Below are positions 1-6,717 of a stretch of DNA of 6,717 nucleotides, one piece after another. The translations under genes were made by a program, and so were the position numbers. This DNA is from an uncultured Rhodospirillales bacterium (GTDB lineage Bacteria; Pseudomonadota; Alphaproteobacteria; CALMVH01), in assembly GCA_937873165.1 (NCBI GenBank), contig CALMVH010000037.1:435-7151 (forward strand), written 5' to 3'. The notes under the pieces were generated by a model. The model made no database searches and had not been told where the DNA came from. It was given only the letters and a program-made list of their open reading frames with translations. Within the stretch, counting starts at the first letter, position 1. Each line of letters starts with the position of its first letter.

Positions 1-64
1 TCACGCGCCTCTGGTCCGTCATTTTCAAGCCGGAGCGGATGCACTTCGTTTGCAGATCAACCAT
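1..64 (-). CDS. Fur-family transcriptional regulator, N-terminal fragment (3' end beyond window)
   Basis: Only the first 21 codons are present, reading from the ATG at 64 down to the window edge. The peptide ends in GLKMTDQRRV, which matches the start of the Fur winged-helix DNA-binding domain (the family pattern is G-x-x-M-T-x-Q-R). Fur-family proteins are metal- or peroxide-responsive dimeric repressors (Fur, Mur, Irr, Zur, PerR); the part that would tell them apart is missing. The ATG is preceded by a purine-rich GGGGA nine bases upstream, a reasonable ribosome binding site. The frame is open back to the tgt stop codon, but no better start is seen there. The gene begins 39 bases after tgt on the same strand, so co-transcription is likely. 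The call rests on one short motif, so the family is moderately sure and the subtype unknown. Confidence 0.62.
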   Translation of the reverse strand, partial: MVDLQTKCIRSGLKMTDQRRV

Positions 65-103
65 GCTGCCGTTTCCCCAGTCGGGCCCGATGTGGCGTTC
101 TAT

Positions 104-1291
104 CTATTCCGTTCGCCAGCGCTTTTCCAGTTCATCCAGCGACCCCGCCGAAATCGTTTGGCGCACCTCCGCCATCAGCCGCACCATGGTCGCAACGTTG
201 TGGATCGACAACAGGACCATGCCCGTCATCTCGCCGACCTTGATCAGATGGTGGATGTATGACCGGCTGAAATGGGTGCACGCGTAGCAGCCGCATTTCT
301 CGTCCAGCGGCCCCGCATCCTCGCGGTATCGCGCATTGCGCAGGTTCAGGCGTTCGCCGGGCACGCCTTCGGCCAGGGCCCAGCCGTGCCGCGCGATGCG
401 TGTCGGCGATACGCAGTCGAACGTGTCGATGCCGTTGCGTACCCCGGAGAACACGTCCCCGATTCCGCCGATGCCCAGCAGGTGCACGGGACGGTTGGGG
501 TGGATGTGGGACATGCACATTTCCACGACTTCGTACATCTGATCCTTGCTGGCGCCCAGCGACCCGCCGATGGCCGTGCCGAAGAAAGGCCGGTCGCGCG
601 TGTACGAGCTGCTTTCGACGCGTAGGTCGGGGTAGACGCCCCCCTGTACGATGCCGTAGAGCGCCTGCCATCCGTCATCGCCGCGCTCGAACTCCGCCAG
701 CGAGCGGTCGCCCCAGCGATGGCTCATCGCCATGGAGCGTGCGGTGTACGACCGGTCGACGTGGAAGGCCGTGCATTCGTCCAGCTGCAGGATGAAATCC
801 GCGCCCAGCCGCCGCTGGATGTCGATGGAACGTTCGGGGCTGAGGAACAGCTTTGCGCCGTCGAGATACGAGCGGAAGGATGCGCCCTCTTCCGTTATCT
901 TCATCAGGCTTTTCTGGCGCTCGCCGCTGGCCGTGCGGCGGCCCTTGATCTCGTCGGCAACCGAACCGTGCCCCATCGAGAATATCTGGAAGCCGCCGCT
1001 GTCGGTCAGCATCGGGCCGTCCCAGCCACAGAATTTATGCAGCCCCCCCATCTTTTCCACCAGCTCGGCACCCGGCTGGATCATCAGGTGATAGGTGTTG
1101 GACAGCATGAAATGCGCGCCTGCCTCGCGCATCTGCGCGATGGTCAGCCCCTTTATCGCCGCCTTTGTACCGCAAAAGATGAAGTTAGGAGTCGGCAGGC
1201 TGCCATGCGGCGTCGACAAGGTTCCACAGCGCGCCCGCGACCCAGGATCGCGCGCGTGGATATCGAAGGAAAACCGGCTGTAATCGGGCAT
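104..1291 (-). CDS. tgt: tRNA-guanine(34) transglycosylase, variant (possibly queuine-accepting) subtype
   Basis: This 395-residue cytoplasmic enzyme exchanges guanine 34 in the anticodon of GUN tRNAs (Asp, Asn, His, Tyr) for a 7-deazaguanine base in the queuosine pathway. The TIM-barrel landmarks are present: D97 in TDSGGFQ, D171 in LDEC, the YGIVQGG loop (211-218), the nucleophile D292 in FDCVSPTR, and a zinc site C333-x-C335-x2-C338-x25-H364. The length is normal. It departs from the usual bacterial form: GTKAAIK replaces GT-x-ATVK, and IGGSLGASK (241-249) replaces IGGLAVGE. This puts Gly246 where the Zymomonas enzyme has Val233. Eukaryotic queuine-using enzymes also have Gly there. From memory, the chlamydial Tgt shares GGSLG and the SVA-D/E-EIK segment after DSGGFQ (here 110-116). 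The start ATG has only a weak upstream purine stretch (GGGTAAG). It lies between rpmB and the Fur-family gene, all on one strand. Family assignment is firm; queuine use is inference. Confidence 0.95.
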   Translation of the reverse strand: MPDYSRFSFDIHARDPGSRARCGTLSTPHGSLPTPNFIFCGTKAAIKGLTIAQMREAGAHFMLSNTYHLMIQPGAELVEKMGGLHKFCGWDGPMLTDSGGFQIFSMGHGSVADEIKGRRTASGERQKSLMKITEEGASFRSYLDGAKLFLSPERSIDIQRRLGADFILQLDECTAFHVDRSYTARSMAMSHRWGDRSLAEFERGDDGWQALYGIVQGGVYPDLRVESSSYTRDRPFFGTAIGGSLGASKDQMYEVVEMCMSHIHPNRPVHLLGIGGIGDVFSGVRNGIDTFDCVSPTRIARHGWALAEGVPGERLNLRNARYREDAGPLDEKCGCYACTHFSRSYIHHLIKVGEMTGMVLLSIHNVATMVRLMAEVRQTISAGSLDELEKRWRTE

Positions 1292-1392
1292 TACTTACCC
1301 GGGGTTTGTCAGTGCGGGCAGCAGCGTAGCGGTCGATAGGCAAGCAACGACCTGGATTGCCACGCGCTACGCCCCCCGCAACACCGTCTCGG

Positions 1393-1686
1393 TCAGGCCG
1401 CGCGGCTGGCGAGGTGCTTTTCGACCAGCTTGCGCACGCGGCGCAGGTCCGACTTCAGCTCGGCATTGGTGCACGAGATCAGATAGCTGTCGAGGCCGCC
1501 GCGGTGCTCGATGGTACGCAAACCGTTGGTGGAAACGCGGACCTTGATCATGCGGCCCAGCGACTCGCTGAACAGCGAGGTTTCCTGCAGGTTGGGCATG
1601 AAACGGCGGCGGGTCTTGTTGTTGGCGTGGCTGACATTGTTGCCAGACATAACGCCCTTGCCGGTTACGGCGCAGCGGCGGGACAT
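1393..1686 (-). CDS. rpmB: 50S ribosomal protein L28
   Basis: The product is 97 residues, the usual length for alphaproteobacterial L28, a small basic protein of the large ribosomal subunit. The N-terminus carries the family signature: MSRRCAVTGK followed by GNNVSHANNKTRRRF and PNLQ, then VSTNGLRTIEHRGGLD in the middle. A longer reading frame begins 11 codons upstream (1719), but the ATG at 1686 is preferred. It gives the standard L28 N-terminus and has AAAGG about eight to ten bases upstream, while the upstream extension (MCRSLTPKVLD) has no family match and would overlap the predicted promoter. No zinc-binding CxxC pairs are present. The gene stands 101 bases upstream of tgt on the same strand, with no obvious terminator between them, so read-through into tgt is possible. 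The leader holds an 18-bp tandem duplication, listed separately. Confidence 0.96.
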   Translation of the reverse strand: MSRRCAVTGKGVMSGNNVSHANNKTRRRFMPNLQETSLFSESLGRMIKVRVSTNGLRTIEHRGGLDSYLISCTNAELKSDLRRVRKLVEKHLASRAA

Positions 1687-1716
1687 ATCGAGTACCTTTG
1701 GAGTAAGAGAACGGCA

Positions 1717-1745
1717 CATCTAGCGAAAAGGGAAAACGGCGTCAA
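1717..1745 (-). promoter_or_regulatory. Candidate sigma70-type promoter of rpmB
   Basis: On the minus strand a -35 hexamer TTGACG (1740-1745), or CTTGAC if shifted by one base, is followed after 17 bases by TAGATG (1717-1722). CTTGAC is the form typical of alphaproteobacterial housekeeping promoters. The -10 match is weak (three of six to TATAAT). Transcription would begin near 1710 and leave a leader of about 24 bases before the L28 ATG, with the Shine-Dalgarno inside it. The -35 lies in the copy of the 18-bp tandem repeat nearer the gene. Confidence 0.5.
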
Positions 1746-1775
1746 GATCCAGTTGGGCGTCAAGATCCAGTTGGG
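1738..1775. repeat. Perfect 18-bp tandem duplication (2.1 copies) upstream of rpmB
   Basis: The unit GGCGTCAAGATCCAGTTG occupies 1738-1755 and again 1756-1773 without any mismatch, and the next two bases (GG) continue the period. It lies in the gap between the pseudogene and rpmB, outside any supported coding frame. Read on the minus strand, each unit contains CTTGAC, so the duplication doubles the candidate -35 box of rpmB. The exact identity suggests a recent duplication. Confidence 0.95.
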
Positions 1776-1802
1776 AAGGCACGGCAAGCGCGCCTGCGCA
1801 GG

Positions 1803-2742
1803 TCAGGGAACCAGAGACTTGGCCGCAGGGCCTTTCCCATGCCGAACCGTGATGGAAGAGTAGCCTGTCCCCGCCTGTCCTACAGGCACACGGTAATCGA
1901 TCTTGTCCTGAAACCCTTTGGCATCCGTGGCTGCACGGTCAAATGCCTTGGCGATGTCACCAAACGGCTTGGCCAGCAGCGCATCGGCCTCGGAAACTGA
2001 CACCGCTGCCGTGCCCTTGCGCAAGATAGTTGAAATCCCTGCCTGCACGTCGCGGAGATCTTTCATGACGCGCATTACATCCGACCGGATGACTGGCCTT
2101 GCATCTTCCCGGCTCCACTTCGGAACGCTGTTCTTGGACATGATGTCATCGGCCATCTGCGATGTCAGTTCAGCCCGCGCCGCCGCCCTTTGATCGTCGG
2201 GCAGTATGGGGTTGAATAACGGCATCAGGTCCTTGCCTAGTCCATCGACCGCCAGGAAGGTCATGACCGTGACGACCTGGGTCTTGTCGCCCGATGTGTC
2301 TTCCGGCGCAGGGGGGACGACCAGCGGCGCTAAGCGATCTCAGGTCCGCCACGACGCTGTCGATGGTTTGTGCCAGCGCAACGGTGTCTCGCACCCGAGC
2401 GGCGGGCGTTGCATAGGTACCTTTCGCCGCAATGCCGAATACCGTATCTCCAAACTCCTTGAGCTTGTTATAGCTCTTTCCGGCCACCTCCGGGCGGTCG
2501 GCGCCCGCCGTTCCGGCCACGAACTTGTCGCGGGGTATTTTGTTGACCAGCGAGTATATGGCCAAGGCTGGCATGTGGTCCGCGACCACCGCCTTCAGCA
2601 GCGCAGCCTTCATTGGGTTGGATAGCGGCACGGGCTTCTGACTGGTTTGGTCGGCCGGCAAGGCCGGACCGGCAAAGCCGACGATACCGCCCAAGGCAAG
2701 AGCCAGACGCGGCAGCAGTCTCTAGGTCTTCGGGTCGTTCAT
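1803..2742 (-). pseudogene. Broken gene for an exported protein of unknown function (amber codon plus frameshift)
   Basis: If repaired, this would give about 312 residues. From the ATG at 2742 the frame reads MNDPKT, then a TAG (2722-2724) at codon 7. It continues in the same frame as RLLPRLALALGGIVGFAGPA and LPA, a convincing Sec signal peptide with cleavage probably after ALPA. The frame stays coherent through KAVVADHMPALAIYSLVNK to VVADLRSL. Near 2311-2335 sense moves to the +1 frame, where APEDTSGDKTQVVTVMTFLA runs on to the stop at 1803. A run of six C on the coding strand (2311-2316) lies at the junction; removing one base there rejoins the frames. The mature protein looks soluble, helical and periplasmic, with no motif I recognise. 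Reinitiation at TTG 2694 would restore the hydrophobic segment but not the shift. Two lesions favour a decayed gene; sequencing error could explain either. No good Shine-Dalgarno precedes the ATG. Confidence 0.72.
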
Positions 2743-2771
2743 GGATCGGCCGTTTATGAATAGTTCGTTAA

Positions 2772-2798
2772 AGTATACGATTTTACACGCTTTGTACA
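2772..2798 (-). promoter_or_regulatory. Possible promoter of the broken exported-protein gene
   Basis: The short gap before this gene is noticeably AT-rich. On the minus strand TATACT (2772-2777) is a good -10 box, five of six to consensus, and would place a start near 2764, about 22 bases before the ATG. The only upstream partner is TGTACA (2793-2798), four of six to TTGACA with a short 15-base spacer, inside the 3' end of the ABC exporter gene. The -10 is credible and the -35 is doubtful. Confidence 0.27.
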
Positions 2799-4621
2799 CC
2801 AACTCCTTCGGTTTCAGCCTGCTTTTGCTGTTTCATCCACATGCCGTGGAACAGCCCTTCGGCATCCATCAAATCCTGGAACTTGCCCCGCTCGGCGATG
2901 ACGCCTTGGTCCAGCACCAGTATTTCATCCGCATCCATGACGGTCGACAGCCGGTGCGCCACGACCAGTACGCTGCGGCCCCGCGCCGCTTCGCGCAGGT
3001 TTGCCTGAATCTCGCGCTCGGTATGGCTGTCCAGGGCGCTGGTTGCCTCGTCGAACACCATGATCGGCGGATCTTTCAGCAAGGCGCGTGCGATGGCGAC
3101 GCGCTGCTTCTCGCCACCCGACAGTTTCAGGCCGCGCTCCCCGACCATGCTCTGGTAGCCATCGGGCAGGCTGTCGATAAAGCCCTGGATGTGCGCCAGC
3201 CTGGCGGCATGGCGTATCTCTGCCTCCGTGGCGTCGGGCCTGCCATAGGCGATGTTGTAGTACAAGGTGTCGTTGAACAATACCGTGTCCTGCGGCACGA
3301 TACCGATGGACCGCCGCAGGCTGGTTTGCGTCACGTCGCGCACATCCTGTCCGTCGATCAGGATCGATCCCGCTTGCGTGTCGTAGAACCGGAACAGCAA
3401 GCGGCTGAGCGTCGACTTGCCCGCCCCGGATGAGCCTACCACCGCCATCGTGGTTCCGGCGGGGATCGAGAAGCTGACATGCTGGAGAATGGGCCGGCGC
3501 GGGTCGTAGGCAAAGGAAACATCACGGAACTCGACCGCCGCCCGCGTGATCGCCAGCGGCTTGGCACCCGCCGTGTCGGCGATCTCGGCGTTGACATCCA
3601 GCAGGTCGAACATCTTTTCCATATCGACAAATGCCTGCTTCAGGCTGCTGTAGGCCCAGCCGAACAGGTTCAAGGGCGCCGCGATCTGCAACAGATAGGT
3701 GTTTACCAGCACGAACCCGCCCAGCGACATCGCGCCAGCGCGGATACTATGGGCGGCCATCAGCATCACGACCGTCAGGCCCAGCGAGATGATGATCCCC
3801 TGCCCGACGTTCAGCATGTTGCGGGAAGTTTCACTCTTCACCGCCGCTTTTTCGTAGCGCGCCAGGGCTTCGTCGTAACGCGCCGCCTCGTGCGCTTCAT
3901 TGGTGAAGTATTTCACCGTTTCGTGGTTCAGAAGGCTGTCGATGGCGCGGGTGTTGGCCCGGCTGTCGCTGTCGTTCATGGTGCGACGCAGGCTGAGGCG
4001 CCAGTTACTGATCCGGATGGTGTAGGCGGCATAGATTAAGACAGTGCCCAGCGTCACGGCGGCGTAGGCAAAGTCGAACAACCGCCACAGCACCGCCGCA
4101 GTCAGGATCAGCTCGACCAGGGTCGGAAAAATGTTGAACAGCGCGAACGACAACAGCGTGTCGATGGCGCTGGTGCCGCGCTCGATCGAGCGCGACAGGC
4201 CGCCGGTCTGCCGCTCGGTGTGGAAACGCAGGGACAGCGCGTGCAGATGCTGAAAAATCCGCAATCCCACGCGCCGCCTGGCGCGGCGGCTGCCCTTGAT
4301 GAACACGGCATTACGGATTTCGCCGAAGGCCAGCGACAGGGCACGCGTCAAGCCGTAGGCCACGATCAGGGCCGCAGGGATCGTCAGCAATGGGTTCGAT
4401 CCCTTGCCATTCACGGCATCGACTGCGTGCCCGTACACGATGGGAATGGCGGCGTTGAACAATTTCGCGAGGATCAGGCATGTCAGCGACACTACGACCC
4501 GCGCCTTGATCTCGCCCTCGCCCTTGGGCCACAGATACGGCAGCAGCTGCCTCAAGGCATGCAGGTCCCGTCCCTGTCGGCGCGGCATGGGATCGGGTTC
4601 GCCCGAAACGTTGGTTTTCAT
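2783..4621 (-). CDS. Atm1/HMT1-family ABC exporter, fused permease and ATPase (half-transporter)
   Basis: This 612-residue inner-membrane half-transporter would work as a homodimer. Residues 1-330 form the six-helix type IV exporter domain, followed by a complete nucleotide-binding domain: Walker A GSSGAGKS (396-403), Q-loop Q444 in IVPQDTVLFND, signature LSGGEKQR (500-507), Walker B IMVFDEATS with catalytic E525, and H-loop H556 in VAHRLST. Atm1 features include R144 and R148 in GLSRSIERG, N271/Q274 in LNVGQ, and HETVKYF. From recollection of yeast Atm1 and Novosphingobium NaAtm1, the two Arg and the Asn/Gln line the glutathione site. Family members export glutathione derivatives, persulfide or metal-thiol conjugates and affect iron-sulfur and heavy-metal homeostasis. 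The start at 4621 is chosen because AAGGG stands six bases upstream. A frame open to 4687 adds 22 residues that are only translated repeat DNA. The lipoprotein gene lies 99 bases upstream on the same strand. The substrate cannot be told from sequence. Confidence 0.93.
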   Translation of the reverse strand: MKTNVSGEPDPMPRRQGRDLHALRQLLPYLWPKGEGEIKARVVVSLTCLILAKLFNAAIPIVYGHAVDAVNGKGSNPLLTIPAALIVAYGLTRALSLAFGEIRNAVFIKGSRRARRRVGLRIFQHLHALSLRFHTERQTGGLSRSIERGTSAIDTLLSFALFNIFPTLVELILTAAVLWRLFDFAYAAVTLGTVLIYAAYTIRISNWRLSLRRTMNDSDSRANTRAIDSLLNHETVKYFTNEAHEAARYDEALARYEKAAVKSETSRNMLNVGQGIIISLGLTVVMLMAAHSIRAGAMSLGGFVLVNTYLLQIAAPLNLFGWAYSSLKQAFVDMEKMFDLLDVNAEIADTAGAKPLAITRAAVEFRDVSFAYDPRRPILQHVSFSIPAGTTMAVVGSSGAGKSTLSRLLFRFYDTQAGSILIDGQDVRDVTQTSLRRSIGIVPQDTVLFNDTLYYNIAYGRPDATEAEIRHAARLAHIQGFIDSLPDGYQSMVGERGLKLSGGEKQRVAIARALLKDPPIMVFDEATSALDSHTEREIQANLREAARGRSVLVVAHRLSTVMDADEILVLDQGVIAERGKFQDLMDAEGLFHGMWMKQQKQAETEGVGVQSV

Positions 4622-4627
4622 TACATG

Positions 4628-4632
4628 CCCTT
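4628..4632 (-). promoter_or_regulatory. Ribosome binding site deciding the ABC exporter start
   Basis: AAGGG on the minus strand is separated by six bases (CATGTA) from the ATG at 4621. The alternative upstream ATG at 4687 lies inside the repeat hairpin and has no comparable site, so this element supports the shorter protein. Confidence 0.75.
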
Positions 4633-4633
4633 C

Positions 4634-4696
4634 CGAACTTCCACGCAGACGGCAGTCCAGCCAGTGATACCGGATTCCCGCATTCACGGGAACGAC
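4634..4696. repeat. REP-like dispersed repeat, one intact and one decayed hairpin arm
   Basis: The stretch GATTCCCGCATTCACGGGAA (4673-4692) forms a hairpin with a perfect six-base stem (TTCCCG 4675-4680, CGGGAA 4687-4692) and a six-base loop. Next to it, GTCCAGCCAGTGATACC links to a second arm, ACTTCCACGCAGACGGCAGT, which looks like the same motif (ATTCCCGC...GCGGGAATCC) after several substitutions. Paired arms of this type, joined by CCAG-rich spacers, are common intergenic repeats in many proteobacterial genomes. It sits between the lipoprotein and ABC exporter genes, where a hairpin could affect transcript stability or read-through. It has no T-tract, so a true terminator is not indicated. 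Only this copy is visible, so its dispersed nature rests on resemblance. Confidence 0.6.
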
Positions 4697-4720
4697 ATTA
4701 GGTAGACCTGCGCCCCTTGA

Positions 4721-5395
4721 TTAGAACCGCATGTAAACAACAACGACCTGCCCGTCGCGCACATATTGCACGGGCACCATCGATCCTTCGGGCGTTGCCT
4801 TCATCGCGTCGGTCAGCTTGGCGGCGGTCGCGATGCCCCGTCCGTTGAACTTCACGATGCGATCGCCCGCGCGCAGGCCCGAGCGCGCGGCAGGCGATCG
4901 CGGGGTAACGGCGGCGACGGTAGCGCCCGGCTCGTCCTCATCCTCGGCGCTTTCAAACGCAAGGCCGGTATCGACGTCGTTGCCCTCCTCCTCCGGCGGA
5001 TCGATGTCGTCCACGAAGTTCTTGAAGCTTGTCTGGTATTGTTCCTCGTTCGGCACGCAGCCGATCAGGTTCTCGCACGTCGCGGTAAACACGATGTCAG
5101 ACCCCAGCTTGTCCTCGTGCTCGGTCTTGCGAACGTCTACGATCGGATAAAGCGAACCCGACGGCGCATCGGTGTCGATCAGGGTATCGGTTGAATGCGC
5201 GATGGGGAAATGGGCGTTGTCTTCCACCCACCGGCGCGCCGCGTGCCACTTTGTCTCGCAATCCTGACCCGCCTCGCACGGGATCGTGGCCTGGGCCGAG
5301 TCGTTGCCGACAGTCTTCGGCTTGTCCTTGCCGCTGCTGCAGCCGGAAAGAGCGAGGCTTGCCATGAGCGCGAACGAGAGAGTCGAGCGTTGCAT
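4721..5395 (-). CDS. PDZ-domain lipoprotein with a four-cysteine N-terminal region
   Basis: The product is 224 residues. Residues 1-19 form a lipoprotein signal peptide ending in the lipobox LSGC, with lipidation expected at C19. Ser at the next position, rather than Asp, suggests outer-membrane sorting. Residues 20-132 form a region I do not recognise with two cysteine pairs, C40/C46 (PCEAGQDC) and C107/C113 (CENLIGC), which could form disulfides in the periplasm. A strongly acidic linker (about 133-156) leads to a C-terminal PDZ domain (about 157-224), with the SGLRAGDRIVKFNGRGI core typical of PDZ modules in periplasmic proteases. No protease domain is present, so the PDZ probably acts as a peptide-binding or adaptor module. 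A longer frame to 5527 is rejected: the ATG at 5395 gives the signal peptide directly and has AGGA just upstream, and the extension would lie within the divergent aminopeptidase gene. The exact role is unknown. Confidence 0.88.
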   Translation of the reverse strand: MQRSTLSFALMASLALSGCSSGKDKPKTVGNDSAQATIPCEAGQDCETKWHAARRWVEDNAHFPIAHSTDTLIDTDAPSGSLYPIVDVRKTEHEDKLGSDIVFTATCENLIGCVPNEEQYQTSFKNFVDDIDPPEEEGNDVDTGLAFESAEDEDEPGATVAAVTPRSPAARSGLRAGDRIVKFNGRGIATAAKLTDAMKATPEGSMVPVQYVRDGQVVVVYMRF

Positions 5396-5422
5396 GGTTC
5401 CTAACCGCTCCCAGAAAGTGTT
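5396..5422. other. 27-base divergent intergenic gap
   Basis: This is the whole space between the start codons of the divergent lipoprotein and aminopeptidase genes. It holds both ribosome binding regions (TTAGGA for the lipoprotein; a weak AGAAAG for the aminopeptidase) and cannot hold two full promoters. Any promoter of either gene must therefore reach into the coding start of the other. I found no convincing -35/-10 pair on either strand. Confidence 0.7.

Positions 5423-6717
<1,295 letters not shown>

Noticed and set aside
719..1339. Long plus-strand reading frame of 206 codons antisense to tgt
   Set aside because: It mirrors tgt codons in a high-GC sequence, has no motif or ribosome binding site, and tgt has full family support on the other strand.
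1324..1372. Inverted repeat GCGTAGCG / CGCTACGC between rpmB and tgt as a terminator
   Set aside because: The arms are eight bases but the loop is 33 bases and no T-tract follows on the minus strand; it may be chance, and nothing else is apparent in this 101-base gap.
2311..2316. Programmed +1 frameshifting at the C run
   Set aside because: The same gene also has an amber codon in its signal peptide, which programmed shifting would not explain; decay or sequence error is simpler.
2741..4039. Plus-strand frames of 230 and 186 codons antisense to the ABC exporter
   Set aside because: They are shadows of a well-supported ABC exporter gene and encode low-information Arg/Gln/His-rich peptides with no family features.

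Overview
The window reads as a chromosomal stretch from an alphaproteobacterium. The evidence is protein character (an L28 of about 97 residues of the alphaproteobacterial kind, an Atm1/NaAtm1-type ABC exporter, a short M17 aminopeptidase), high GC, and a CTTGAC-type -35 box upstream of rpmB. The order cannot be fixed from this sequence. Six protein genes, or remains of them, lie on the minus strand. One aminopeptidase gene lies on the plus strand and runs off the right edge. No stretch over 300 bases lacks a gene.

Layout from left to right: (1) the first 21 codons of a Fur-family regulator (minus, cut by the left edge); (2) tgt, a tRNA-guanine transglycosylase of an unusual subtype (minus); (3) rpmB, ribosomal protein L28 (minus), with a plausible promoter whose -35 region has been tandemly duplicated; (4) the remains of a gene for an exported protein of unknown function, broken by an in-frame amber codon in the signal peptide and by a frameshift near a run of six C (coding strand); (5) a half-transporter of the Atm1/HMT1 ABC exporter family (minus); (6) a decayed dispersed repeat (REP-like) lying between genes 5 and 7; (7) a PDZ-domain lipoprotein (minus); (8) a divergent M17 leucyl aminopeptidase-family gene (plus, 3' end missing).

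The genes do not form one pathway. tgt and the Fur-family gene are 39 bases apart and probably co-transcribed, possibly with rpmB upstream. The lipoprotein and the ABC exporter could share a transcript across the 99-base repeat-bearing gap. The Atm1-type exporter (thiol, iron-sulfur or metal homeostasis) and the Fur-family regulator both touch metal biology, but they are separated by other genes, so a functional tie is only a possibility.

I see no new multi-gene system. The most interesting points are: a transglycosylase with the Val-to-Gly change expected of enzymes that take preformed queuine, making it a candidate salvage enzyme; the two-lesion pseudogene; the exact 18-bp duplication that copies the -35 box of the rpmB promoter; and a repeat whose translation falsely extends the ABC exporter at its N-terminus.
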